Assembly (NCBI RefSeq): GCF_014395225.1 | Contig: NZ_CP060723.1 | Span: 2,170,001 to 2,234,000, forward strand | Direction of reading: 5' to 3' | Source of the DNA: Pedobacter roseus | Lineage (GTDB): Bacteria > Bacteroidota > Bacteroidia > Sphingobacteriales > Sphingobacteriaceae | DNA length: 64,000 nt | Shown here: positions 53,751 to 62,256 of the stretch, in pieces | Numbering within the stretch: position 1 is the stretch's first letter | Layout of the letters: the number at the start of each line of letters is the position of its first letter | Notes under the pieces: generated by a model | What the model was told of the DNA's origin: nothing | What the model saw: only the letters and a program-made list of their open reading frames with translations | The model's database searches: none | Program-made: the position numbers and the translations under genes

Positions 53751-53910
53751 GGCTGTTTATTTACCCAAAGATAAGGGATACTGTTGTCCAAATCAACCCA
53801 CTAAATTGTCTATTTAACACCCTAACAAATTATAAAATCCTCTATTACTTTGTCTATCAGCTAAAAAAGATGTTCATTGATTTTAGCTTCTGCCTCAAAA
53901 ACTGAAAGAA

Positions 53911-54528
53911 ATGAAAATAAAATTAACAATTGCACCGCTTGTATTAGCAGCACTGCTCAGCTGCCAAAACCCGACAGGGAAACCTGTCCAACAAAAAGAA
54001 TTAACAGAAACTACTCACCTAAAAAAAACAATTATGAACAACAAAGACTATACCACACAGATTGTGGTAAAGAAAGATCCCCAAACAGCATTTGAGGCCA
54101 TCCAAAACTTCAGGGGCTGGTGGTCGGAAGAAATTCAGGGCCAAAGCGATGTGCTTAACGAATCCTTCTTTTACCATTATAAAGATGTGCATTTGTGCAA
54201 ACTGAAACTTATCGAAAAAAATCCCGGTCAAAAACTCGTTTATCTGGTACTGGATAACCAGTTCAATTTTGTGAAAGATAAAACAGAATGGATTGGGACG
54301 AAGCTGATTTTTGAATTAATGCCGGAAGGTGAGCAAACCAAAATTGTATTTACACACGAGGGTTTGGTACCCGAATATGAGTGTTACAAAGTTTGCCATG
54401 ATGCATGGACTGGCTACATTCAAGGCAGCCTGAAAAATTTTATTGAAACAGGAAAAGGAAAACCCAATGGCAAAGAAGGCGGCCTTAACGCAGAACTTGT
54501 TAAAAAATGGGGGTTACCAGATAAATAA
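53911..54528 (+). CDS. SRPBCC-domain protein with N-terminal lipoprotein signal
   Basis: A 205-residue protein: lipoprotein signal MKIKLTIAPLVLAALLSC, a linker to about 41, then an SRPBCC (START-like) domain IVVKKDPQTAFEAIQNFRGWWSEEIQG and a middle KTEWIGTKLIFELMPEGEQTKIVFTHEGLVPEYEC. The domain is a close paralogue of the next gene's product, which has no signal. An internal ATG at 54034 (MNNKDYTTQ) would give the same cytoplasmic form, so the signal may belong to a fusion or to an overextended start. Function likely ligand binding; ligand unknown. Confidence 0.75.
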   Translation: MKIKLTIAPLVLAALLSCQNPTGKPVQQKELTETTHLKKTIMNNKDYTTQIVVKKDPQTAFEAIQNFRGWWSEEIQGQSDVLNESFFYHYKDVHLCKLKLIEKNPGQKLVYLVLDNQFNFVKDKTEWIGTKLIFELMPEGEQTKIVFTHEGLVPEYECYKVCHDAWTGYIQGSLKNFIETGKGKPNGKEGGLNAELVKKWGLPDK

Positions 54529-54575
54529 TAGGTGCACCAATATTGGGAAAACATTGATCAGTTTATTGAAATAAA

Positions 54576-55019
54576 ATGGAACAGCAAAAAGACTATAACA
54601 CTTCAATTGTGGTTGATAAATCTGCGGAAGAAGTATTTAATGACATCAATCAGGTTAGCGAGTGGTGGCAGGGAGAAATTAAGGGAGACACCAGGGAAGT
54701 GAATGATGAATTTACCTATCAAATGGGCGACGTTCATTTTTCTAAACAAAAAGTGATCGAATCGCTACCTGGAAAAAAAGTGGTGTGGCTGGTTACAGAT
54801 AGCGAAATCAATTTTGTGACTGATAAAAAGGAGTGGGTAGATACGAAAATCGTATTTGAGATCAGTCCTGAAGGAGACAAAACAAGGTTAACTTTCACCC
54901 ATCAGGGACTTCTGCCAGCGATCGAATGTTATGGAGGATGTTCAATCGCCTGGGAAAGTTTAATTAAAAAAAGCCTGTTCAGTTATATTCAAACCGGCAA
55001 AGGCGTGGCGGTGTTTTAA
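54576..55019 (+). CDS. SRPBCC-domain protein (AHSA1-like), paralogue of upstream gene
   Basis: A 147-residue cytoplasmic protein starting MEQQKDYNTSIVVDKSAEEV, with EVNDEFTYQMGDVHFSKQKVIESLPGKKVVWLV and a late ISPEGDKTRLTFTHQGLLPAIECYGGCS. It aligns along its whole length with the domain of the upstream gene. A tandem duplication is likely, with the copies about 45% alike by eye. Short spacing (47 bp) suggests one transcript. Confidence 0.82.
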   Translation: MEQQKDYNTSIVVDKSAEEVFNDINQVSEWWQGEIKGDTREVNDEFTYQMGDVHFSKQKVIESLPGKKVVWLVTDSEINFVTDKKEWVDTKIVFEISPEGDKTRLTFTHQGLLPAIECYGGCSIAWESLIKKSLFSYIQTGKGVAVF

Positions 55020-55080
55020 AATCTGCGGTAATCTGTGTGATCGGCGGGAGAACCTTTCGTTTGATTTTTTCCCGCAGATT
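55020..55080. repeat. AATCTGCGG-type inverted repeat
   Basis: Ends AATCTGCGG and CCCGCAGATT are inverted, with GGCGGGAGAAC inside. It follows immediately on the second SRPBCC gene and may terminate it. A further stem, GGAAGAATT/AATTCTTCC, lies at 55252-55275. Between 55081 and 55648 no credible gene was found; a TTCGACTACGCTCAG piece at about 55188-55202 is one more repeat fragment. Confidence 0.75.
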
Positions 55081-55251
55081 TAAATGGATTGAAAAAAACA
55101 ACTTACTAATCATGAGCGAGTGGAAGGGTTTTACCATATAACATTATATTTTATATGGTTAACAATTAATGTTTAATCAAAAAAGGTCTTCGACTACGCT
55201 CAGACTGACAAAACGAGTATATTAAGATTGGATTTTATGGAAACAAAAAAG

Positions 55252-55275
55252 GGAAGAATTATTGCTAATTCTTCC
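55252..55275. terminator. Possible hairpin terminator in a gene-free stretch
   Basis: GGAAGAATT and AATTCTTCC with a six-base loop, followed by TTTCATTT on the plus strand and preceded by an A-run. No gene is seen that would need it. Confidence 0.35.
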
Positions 55276-55648
55276 TTTCATTTGATGCGGAAAGCGAGGG
55301 AACTGTACCCTGCCCCATAATCTTGCTCTATATGGTTTTGAAGACACATCTGATAACCGACTCACCGACCTTTTCCTTAGTTGCAGATGCTATGAAATAA
55401 AGATTTGAATTAAAATTTAAATTCAAATTATAGCCCGTAGTGGTTAAGAATCATTTTTGCCGAAGTGACTAGCCATGGCTATGTGAATAAACTTGGAATA
55501 ATGCTATTGCTTTGTTTTATGTTGTTGATTTTCAGTGTTTTTATTTATTTAAAAGTGATGAGTATCAGTTTTCCCTCTGTCGCTCCTCACAAAAATTGGA
55601 TGTAGAACAGGGTAGGTTTGACCAACAGTTAAATCTAATAAACCTGCT

Positions 55649-56266
55649 ATGAAAACAATCCAAATATTCCAGAAAAAAATCAAACCTATTCTACTATTAT
55701 TGATGTTCTCGCCGCTAGCGACAGTAGCGCAAACCGCCTATCAGCTTACGCAATCAGGTAGCAGTTCAGTAAAGGTAACAGGTACATCCAATGTGCACGA
55801 TTGGTCGATGACATCCAAACAGTTCGAAAGCACGGGTACTTTTAACTTCAATTCTCTTGGTGAAATGACAGCTGTAACGGCCCTGAAATTTACCCTGGCG
55901 ATAAAGAGCCTTAAGAGTGGTAAATCTGCTATGGATGAGCGCACCTATAAAACACTTAACGCAACTGAGTTTCCTAAAATAAGCTATAGGCTCAACTTTG
56001 CAACAGTTACTATCGTGCAGGCAAACCGGTATTCCATCCAAACAACAGGGATCCTGACCATTGCAGGTAAAACACAGAGTTTTTCGATGAAAGTTATGGC
56101 TTTAGTAAATGCCGACGGTTCAATCAGTTGTCACGGCAGCGAAAACTTGATGCTCACTGATTATGGCATTGAACCGCCAAGTTTTATGCTGGGTGCCATG
56201 AAAGTGGGGAATAATCTCGTTATCCATTTTGAATTCGATTATGCTAAAGTTTCATCAGCAAAATAA
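55649..56266 (+). CDS. YceI-family protein
   Basis: A 205-residue periplasmic protein (signal ILLLLMFSPLATVAQ) of the YceI fold, a lipocalin-like barrel that can hold isoprenoid quinones or similar chains. Seen are VTGTSNVHDWSMTSKQFE (about 43-60), LKFTLAIKSLKSGKSAMDERTYKTLNATEFPKISYRL and a late FSMKVMALVNADGSI. YceI genes often lie with cytochrome b561, as here. It heads the redox cluster. A second YceI-like gene follows the barrel gene. Confidence 0.88.
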   Translation: MKTIQIFQKKIKPILLLLMFSPLATVAQTAYQLTQSGSSSVKVTGTSNVHDWSMTSKQFESTGTFNFNSLGEMTAVTALKFTLAIKSLKSGKSAMDERTYKTLNATEFPKISYRLNFATVTIVQANRYSIQTTGILTIAGKTQSFSMKVMALVNADGSISCHGSENLMLTDYGIEPPSFMLGAMKVGNNLVIHFEFDYAKVSSAK

Positions 56267-56291
56267 TAACCCATCTATTAAACAGAAGATC

Positions 56292-57608
56292 ATGAAAAAT
56301 AAATTTACCCTGGTTTCAGTACTTATCGTAGCACTCGCAAGTTTATATGGAATTAAGGTGCATGCACAGGTTGCTAATCTGAGGCCTTATGACAAATCCG
56401 GTATTAATGTGTTTGAGGCACCCAAAGATAGCAATGCCGTATTCAATAAAATAAAGGTTCAGTTTGGTGCAGGCTTTACCCAGTCATTCCAGGGGCTGAA
56501 GCATGAAAACCTATCGGGTGGACTCTATAAAATTACGCCAGGTTTCAATACCGCAAATGCCAATCTTTTTATGGACGTACAGCTCGCTGATGGGATCAGG
56601 CTTAACCTCACAAGCTATCTTTCTTCTCGTCACCACAACGAAACCTGGGTAAAAGGCGGATATATCCAGTTTGACAAGTTGCCATTTAAGGGTAAAATTT
56701 GGGATGATATCATGTCGGTAACCACTATCAAAATCGGACACATGGAAATCAATTACGGCGATCAGCATTTTCGTAGGTCTGATGGAGGGCAAACAATCTA
56801 TAATCCTTTTATTGAAAATTACATCATGGATGGCTTTACCACTGAGATAGGCGGAGAATTTTTAGTGAGAAAAAATTCGCTGTTTGGTTTAATCGGCGTT
56901 TCCAATGGGATGATCAAAGGTAACATCGACAGTCTGATCGCAACCCCGCAGGATGCAAACGTGCATAAATCGCCAGCCGTTTATATAAAGGGTGGTTTCG
57001 ATAAACAGTTGAACAGCGATTTGAGGGTACGTTTGGCCGCTTCTTATTACAGCAATAATAGTTCGGGTGGACAGACGCTATATGGTGGCGACCGTACGGG
57101 TTCAAATTATTTTATGGTATTGGAAAAAGTCGGTGCTGTTAGTACCACCAATGCTTTTTCAGGCCGTTTTAATCCTGGTTTTACCAAAAAAGTAAATGCC
57201 TTTCAGCTAAACGGATTTATAAAATTACAGGGACTGGAACTTTTTGCAACTTATGAAAACGCGAAAGGCAGATCAAAAACTGAGACTGATAGCAGGGGAG
57301 CGGAGCAGATGGCCATAGATGCCGTGTATAGGTTTGGCAAGACAGAGAATTTCTTTATCGGTGCAAAATATAATGTGGTTAGGGCTGCAATGGCAGATGT
57401 TGCGGCGGCAGGAACAACTCCTGCAATCGTTTACAGCGGTGATGTAAAAATAGACCGTATTGCTTTTGCCGCAGGCTGGTTTATGACCAAAAATATATTG
57501 TTAAAAGGCGAGTACGTAAGCCAGAAGTATAAAAATTTTCCACTCACAGATTTTCGTAGCGGTGGAAAATTCAAAGGTTATGTGATCCAGGCTATTGTGG
57601 GCTTTTAG
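56292..57608 (+). CDS. Outer-membrane beta-barrel protein (porin-like)
   Basis: A 438-residue barrel with signal LVSVLIVALASLYGIKVHAQ. Alternating strand pattern throughout, e.g. VQFGAGFTQSFQGLKHE, FMDVQLADGIRLNLTSYLSS and IGAKYNVVRAAMADV, ending GYVIQAIVGF with a final Phe. The ATG at 56292 is chosen since the longer frame from 56229 starts inside the YceI gene. Probably a porin or scaffold for the redox cluster. Substrate unknown. Confidence 0.85.
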   Translation: MKNKFTLVSVLIVALASLYGIKVHAQVANLRPYDKSGINVFEAPKDSNAVFNKIKVQFGAGFTQSFQGLKHENLSGGLYKITPGFNTANANLFMDVQLADGIRLNLTSYLSSRHHNETWVKGGYIQFDKLPFKGKIWDDIMSVTTIKIGHMEINYGDQHFRRSDGGQTIYNPFIENYIMDGFTTEIGGEFLVRKNSLFGLIGVSNGMIKGNIDSLIATPQDANVHKSPAVYIKGGFDKQLNSDLRVRLAASYYSNNSSGGQTLYGGDRTGSNYFMVLEKVGAVSTTNAFSGRFNPGFTKKVNAFQLNGFIKLQGLELFATYENAKGRSKTETDSRGAEQMAIDAVYRFGKTENFFIGAKYNVVRAAMADVAAAGTTPAIVYSGDVKIDRIAFAAGWFMTKNILLKGEYVSQKYKNFPLTDFRSGGKFKGYVIQAIVGF

Positions 57609-57622
57609 CCTATAAACCTCTA

Positions 57623-57645
57623 GGCAGGAGCAATCTGTTCCTGCC
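57623..57645 (+). terminator. Hairpin between barrel and second YceI gene
   Basis: GGCAGGA and TCCTGCC with loop GCAATCTGT, followed by TTTAAAAAA. It is inside an otherwise close-packed set, so it may lower expression of later genes rather than end the operon fully. Confidence 0.55.
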
Positions 57646-57661
57646 TTTAAAAAAAAATAAA

Positions 57662-58249
57662 ATGAAAACGCTGATCACAGCCCTGATTTTTTTGCTAACC
57701 AGCATGTTGCCAGCTGATAAAACCAAAAGTACTTCCCGATGGGTAGTGAGTGGAAACAGTATGTTGACTGTTAATGGAAGGACTAATATTAACAGGTTTT
57801 CCTGTGCAATCGTGCGTTACCCAAAAAGCGATACGATTCTGATTTCGAAGGATAAAACAGATCATATAATGCTTTCCGGAACTTTAAACCTTGAGGTAAA
57901 GGATTTTGATTGTAGCAATACAATGATGACTAAACAGTTATTGAACACCCTTCAGCAGAGTAAATTTCCAACCCTTAAGATCAAATTCCTTTCTTTAAAA
58001 GAAATCCCTTCGGTAGGTCAGCGTAATTTTGTCAAAGGTGATGTCGAGATTACCCTTTCAGGGATATTAAAGAGATTTGAAATCTGTTATGAGGTAAATG
58101 TTAAACAGGGCTTAATGGAGCTGACTGGACAACAGGCAATCAATTTTTCAGATTTTAATCTGATCCCTCCAAAAAAAGTGGGCAGGCTCATTCAGGCAAA
58201 AAACCAGCTTGTGGTGGTTTTTTTCTTGAAAATGGAAAAGGTAGGCTAA
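57662..58249 (+). CDS. YceI-like protein
   Basis: A 195-residue secreted protein (signal LITALIFLLTSMLPA). YceI-like parts are SGNSMLTVNGRTNINRFSC, LNLEVKDFDCSNTMMTKQLLNTLQQSKFPTLKIKFLSL and EITLSGILKRFEICYEVNV. Less conserved than the first YceI gene. Two to three cysteines (FSC, DCS, ICY) could pair. Probably a second carrier or structural partner in the redox cluster. Confidence 0.8.
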   Translation: MKTLITALIFLLTSMLPADKTKSTSRWVVSGNSMLTVNGRTNINRFSCAIVRYPKSDTILISKDKTDHIMLSGTLNLEVKDFDCSNTMMTKQLLNTLQQSKFPTLKIKFLSLKEIPSVGQRNFVKGDVEITLSGILKRFEICYEVNVKQGLMELTGQQAINFSDFNLIPPKKVGRLIQAKNQLVVVFFLKMEKVG

Positions 58250-58449
58250 TTTAGGTTGATATACCGGGTATTGATTATAAAGTATTTTATGTCTTTATCA
58301 AAGATCGATTCTCGTAAATCTTTGTGTCAACAAATCAGGTTGGCATACCCTACAAGTACTTACACCCCGAATAATCCATTGCATCGACTAAAGGAAATAC
58401 CATTTAGATTTGTCGGGAGATACATGCTGTTTTTGATGTTTTTTTCAAA

Positions 58450-58484
58450 CTTCAAAATGTCTTCAGTATCTTATAACATATTTG
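58450..58484 (+). promoter_or_regulatory. Direct-repeat operator and -7 box before the OmpR-type gene
   Basis: CTTCAAAATGTCTTCAG (58450-58466) holds two CTTCA copies 11 bp apart, the spacing of OmpR-type sites. Ten bases later comes CATATTTG (58477-58484), a one-mismatch -7 box. The same motif with the same ten-base spacing occurs at 61164-61198. Confidence 0.55.
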
Positions 58485-58490
58485 CCAATC

Positions 58491-59168
58491 ATGAAGATCC
58501 TCATTATTGAAGACGAGCCCGGCCTGCAGCGCAGCATAGCCCAATACCTTATGGCTGAGGGTAATCTCTGCAGTGTGGCTTTAAACTATGCCCAGGCACT
58601 TGAACGGCTTGACATGTATGAGTACGATTGTGTATTACTGGACCTAACCCTTCCCGACGGAGAAGGACTTCAGATACTGAATTACCTAAAAAGGGTGAAC
58701 AGGGCTGAAGGCGTGATTATTATTTCGGCAAGAAATTCCATTGATCAAAAAATAGAAGGCTTGAGCCTTGGCGCGGATGATTATCTGATCAAACCCTTTC
58801 ACCTCTCTGAGCTTAATGCCCGAATCCTTGCAGTGGTGCGCAGAAAGAGTGCGCAGGGCGACCGTCATATCGAATTTAATGAGATCAGGATTGATCTTGA
58901 TGCTAAGGAGGTGCTTGTGAACGGCAAAGTGGTATACATGACAAAAAAAGAATTCGATCTGTTGCTTTATTTTGTTTCCAATAAAGGTAAGGTGATCTCG
59001 AAATCTGCCGCTGTAGAGCATATCTGGGGCGATGATTCTGATATGGCAGATAGCTTTGATTTTATCTACACCCACATCAAGAACATTAGAAAAAAGCTGA
59101 TTGATGGAGGAAGCAAAGATTATTTTCAATCAGTGTATGGAGTTGGATATAAATTTATAAGCTCATGA
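58491..59168 (+). CDS. OmpR-family response regulator
   Basis: A 225-residue regulator: receiver domain with IIEDEPGLQRS (5-15), phosphorylated Asp51 in VLLDLTLPDGEG and Lys in DDYLIKPFHLSEL; C-terminal winged helix with IRIDLDAKEVLVNGKVVYMTKKEFDLLLYFVSNKGKVISKSAAVEHIWGD (about 130-180). The ATG at 58491 is used; the frame from 58482 begins with TTG. Overlaps the kinase gene by 4 bp. Probably controls the redox cluster it sits in. Confidence 0.93.
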   Translation: MKILIIEDEPGLQRSIAQYLMAEGNLCSVALNYAQALERLDMYEYDCVLLDLTLPDGEGLQILNYLKRVNRAEGVIIISARNSIDQKIEGLSLGADDYLIKPFHLSELNARILAVVRRKSAQGDRHIEFNEIRIDLDAKEVLVNGKVVYMTKKEFDLLLYFVSNKGKVISKSAAVEHIWGDDSDMADSFDFIYTHIKNIRKKLIDGGSKDYFQSVYGVGYKFISS

Positions 59169-60418
59169 AGCTCTTTACACGATATAACCGGATCCTGATG
59201 ATCATCAGTCTTTTCGGGCTGCTGCTCATCGGCTTTCTTTTTTACCAGATGCTCGCTTACTATCTTGATCAACAGATCGACCACGACCTGGTAGAGGAGA
59301 TTATGGAAGTAAAAGAATATTCTGAAAAGGGAAACTTTTATCAGCCGCACGAATTTGAGGACCTGATTGTTCAGTATAAAAAAATAGCTAAAGCTTATCC
59401 TTCCAGCAGTTACGCAGATACGGTATTTTACAATCCGGTAAAGCACCGTACGGAGAGCGCAAGATATCTTAAAACAGAACTGGAACTTAATGAGCAACCT
59501 TACCAGATTTTGGTCATCGCATCGAAATTTGAACGGCAGGAACAGATCAGGAATATCTGTTTGATTATCCTGATACCTGTTATGTTACTTTTTGCGCTGG
59601 TTCTTATGGTTAACCGGATTTTGCTCAAAAAGATCTGGACACCTTTTGAGCAACTTTTGAAGAATATTACTGCATTTAATATCAACCATGACCAGCCTTA
59701 TGAACCAGTTGATATGCCTGTTGAAGAATTCAGGCAGCTTAACAGCGTATTGGTGGAACTTTCGGGAAAAGTAAAATCTGATTATAATGAAATCAAGCTA
59801 TTTACCGAAAATGCATCGCACGAGATGATGACGCCGTTAGCCGTAATCAATTCGAAACTTGATAATATGCTCCAATCAAATGTTCTGGGCAAAGAAGATG
59901 GCGAAACCCTGGTTGAACTATATAAGGCTACTTCACGTTTGACCAAGCTTAATCAATCGCTTTTGCTTCTGGTTAAAATTGACAACAATTTACTCCAGGA
60001 TAACGAACAGATTAGCCTGAAATTACTGATAGAAGAAAAGGCTGTTTATTTTCAGGAGCTTATCTCTGAACGGCATATAACGCTCGATATGGTGTTAGCA
60101 GAAATAACCACATCTGCAAGCCGGCAACTGCTGGAAATATTGATCAACAACTTATTTAGCAATGTCATCAGGCACAACTACGATGGAGGGAAAATTGAGA
60201 TCAGCCTTGATGCCGAAAAAATTGTATTTGCCAACACTGGCCATAATCCGGCACTCGATCCTGATAAAATATTCGATCGGTTTTATAAGGACCATGCCTC
60301 TGAAGGTACAGGTTTGGGGCTTGCCATTCTCAAACAGATCTGCAACCGACAGCAGTATCTGCTTGATTATTTCTATCGTCAGGACCTGCACACATTTACG
60401 ATTGTATTTAATCATTAA
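59165..60418 (+). CDS. Sensor histidine kinase
   Basis: A 417-residue kinase with membrane helices at about 11-30 and 131-153 and a periplasmic domain of about 100 residues between them. The phosphorylated-His box is FTENASHEMMTPLAVINSKLDNM (about 215), N box LLEILINNLFSNVIRHN (near 320), and G box GTGLGLAILKQICNRQQ (near 380). ATG overlaps the regulator stop. What the outer domain senses is unknown; the neighbouring redox genes suggest redox or flavin state. Confidence 0.92.
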   Translation: MKLFTRYNRILMIISLFGLLLIGFLFYQMLAYYLDQQIDHDLVEEIMEVKEYSEKGNFYQPHEFEDLIVQYKKIAKAYPSSSYADTVFYNPVKHRTESARYLKTELELNEQPYQILVIASKFERQEQIRNICLIILIPVMLLFALVLMVNRILLKKIWTPFEQLLKNITAFNINHDQPYEPVDMPVEEFRQLNSVLVELSGKVKSDYNEIKLFTENASHEMMTPLAVINSKLDNMLQSNVLGKEDGETLVELYKATSRLTKLNQSLLLLVKIDNNLLQDNEQISLKLLIEEKAVYFQELISERHITLDMVLAEITTSASRQLLEILINNLFSNVIRHNYDGGKIEISLDAEKIVFANTGHNPALDPDKIFDRFYKDHASEGTGLGLAILKQICNRQQYLLDYFYRQDLHTFTIVFNH

Positions 60419-60426
60419 TTTTTTTT

Positions 60427-61097
60427 ATGGCCATTATCGCACCTTTCAATCAGGAAATCGGAGAGATCAAAAAAGGAAAAAAATATGCCTCAACTACACG
60501 TTTCTGGCATTGGATAAATTTCATTGTGATTGCAGGATCACTCCTTACCGTGCTCATTAACTCCACACTTTTCGACCGTGCACAGCGTAGTTTTGTAAAA
60601 GGAGAATTGGTGAATGCAGGTGCCACTGTAAACGATAAGCAGGCAGCTGCGGTAGCCCATGGCCTTGAAGATCAGGTATGGGGATACACATTTATTTCGG
60701 TTATGCCCTTGCTGCACTTTTTCTTTTCAGGCTAATCGCCGAATTCTTCCTGCCTGCTGAACAAAAACTATTGCCCAAACTCAAAAAAGCTTACCGCGCT
60801 TATTTTATCTTGAAAAAGGAAAGGGAAATGGCGAAGCACGAACTGGTGGTAAAGGGCTTATATCTCATCTTTTATCTGTTGCTGTTAACGATGGTTGTTA
60901 CTGGTTTGCTATTGGCTTTTGAAGATTATACGAACATCCCTGAAAACCTCAACCACAGCATAAAGGAATTCCACGGCTTTTGTATGTACCTCATACTGGG
61001 CTTTATTATTCTTCACCTGGCAGGGGTGTTCCTGGCCGAGCGACAGGAAGGAAAAGGAATTGTTTCGGATATGATCAACGGAGGGGATGATAAATAA
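60427..61097 (+). pseudogene. Cytochrome b561-type protein with a single-base frameshift
   Basis: The first frame reads ASTTRFWHWINFIVIAGSLLTVLINSTLF, a first helix with heme-ligand His, up to GLEDQVWG. The second frame goes on IHIYFGYALAALFLFRLIAEFF and ends with FHGFCMYLILGFIILHLAGVFLAE, helices of the same b-type cytochrome. The switch is in a GGGG run near 60676-60680. The span, 671 bases, is one short of 224 codons. Restored, it would be a 223-residue four-helix di-heme b561 that passes electrons across the membrane. Run-length error in sequencing is a real option. Confidence 0.8.
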
Positions 61098-61163
61098 AAA
61101 TGAGTTGTTTCCAATTGATTTGAAGCCATTATTAACAAATATTTAACAGATTTATTGATGTAA

Positions 61164-61198
61164 CTTCAGAATGTCTTCAGATTTTGTCAATAGTTTTG
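61164..61198 (+). promoter_or_regulatory. Direct-repeat operator and -7 box before the Rieske gene
   Basis: CTTCAGAATGTCTTCAG (61164-61180), ten bases, then TAGTTTTG (61191-61198), a full-match -7 box. It differs from the 58450 site by one base of 17 with identical spacing. The predicted leader to the Rieske gene would be about 185 nt; no other element is seen in 61098-61388. Confidence 0.55.
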
Positions 61199-61388
61199 TT
61201 ACAAGAAGTCAATCTCGTATCCAAATTTCCGGATAATTAGATAACTAAAGAACACGGAGCCCTAATGCTTTTTTATAGATAGAATTTTACAAATATTTTT
61301 CAGGCTTGCTCATCGATACCAAATGGTTATCTATCGGCACATTGGCTGAATATTTTATTGAATTGCTCATTTTAACTATAAAAAGAGT

Positions 61389-61814
61389 ATGGACAGAAAA
61401 GATTTCCTTAACAGTATCGGGATGAGTGCCGCGGCTTTTGCCCTGATTAATTGCCTAGGTTGTAAGAAAACTGATGGCAATAGCTCTTCAGATACATCAG
61501 GTCCTACAGGGGTGAATTTTACGCTCGATTTAAGCCAGGCTGCCAATGCCGTACTGCTAAACAATGGCGGGTCTTTGGTGTCGAACGGGGTCATTGTAGC
61601 AAAGACCCAAGCCGGGGCTTATATTGCTGTGCAACGTTCATGTACACACGAAAGCTACACGCTAACTTATCAGGCGGTAAATAGCCGCTTTTACTGCCCA
61701 AACCATGGTGCAACCTTCTCTGAAGGCGGTACTGTTACAAATGGTCCGGCATCACGTGCATTAACCGTTTACAATACCCAGCTTACGGGTACTTCTTTAA
61801 AAGTTTATTCTTAA
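61389..61814 (+). CDS. Rieske [2Fe-2S] lipoprotein
   Basis: A 141-residue protein with an N-terminal KDFLNSIGMSAAAFALINCLGC signal, lipobox like. The Rieske cluster motifs are SCTHES (about 84-89, Cys-x-His) and FYCPNHGATF (about 103-112, Cys-x2-His). Such clusters pass electrons at high potential. It starts the second half of the redox cluster and sits after the putative operator. It is free-standing, not part of a bc1 complex. Confidence 0.92.
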   Translation: MDRKDFLNSIGMSAAAFALINCLGCKKTDGNSSSDTSGPTGVNFTLDLSQAANAVLLNNGGSLVSNGVIVAKTQAGAYIAVQRSCTHESYTLTYQAVNSRFYCPNHGATFSEGGTVTNGPASRALTVYNTQLTGTSLKVYS

Positions 61815-61820
61815 CCGATT

Positions 61821-62249
61821 ATGAAACTACTATTAGTTGCCCTTTTTGGGTTGTTTGCTCTTCCTGCATTATGGATGGGGAATTTTTCTGAAGCGCAGAA
61901 GGAAGCTAAAGCTACGCAAAAACAGATTTTGATCAATTTTTCGGGTTCCGATTGGTGTGGCCCATGTATCCGCCTGCGTAAAGAGATTTTGGAATCTGAA
62001 ACATTTGAACAATATGCAGCTGCCAATCTGTTGCTTGTTAGGGCAGATTTTCCAAGGCAGAAGAAGAACCAGCTTCCCAAAGAGCAGATCAAGCTCAACG
62101 AATCATTGGCAGAAGCCTATAATAAAGATGGGAAGTTTCCCTATACCGTTCTGGTAGACGAAAATGGAAAGGTGCTCAAAACCTGGGATGGCTTTCCAGA
62201 TGAAACGCCACAGGCTTTTGTATCCGAAATTGATAAACTAAAAAAATAA
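61821..62249 (+). CDS. Thioredoxin-fold protein with signal peptide
   Basis: A 142-residue secreted thioredoxin-like protein (hydrophobic start LLLVALFGLFALPALW). The redox motif WCGPC is at about 49-53 in GSDWCGPCIRLRKEIL, with the cis-proline region FPYTVLVDENG. It probably keeps thiols reduced in cytochrome or flavoprotein partners of the cluster. Six bases after the Rieske gene. Confidence 0.9.
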   Translation: MKLLLVALFGLFALPALWMGNFSEAQKEAKATQKQILINFSGSDWCGPCIRLRKEILESETFEQYAAANLLLVRADFPRQKKNQLPKEQIKLNESLAEAYNKDGKFPYTVLVDENGKVLKTWDGFPDETPQAFVSEIDKLKK

Positions 62250-62256
62250 GCTAAAA

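Noticed and set aside
58256-58490. 84-codon frame before the OmpR-type gene
   Set aside because: It covers the putative operator and -7 box, overlaps the true regulator start and has no recognisable domain.
60600-60650. NAGAT in the b561 protein as a flavinylation site
   Set aside because: The D-x-x-(S/T)-G-A-(T/S) pattern lacks its Asp and Ser/Thr, and the position would be in a loop of a membrane cytochrome.
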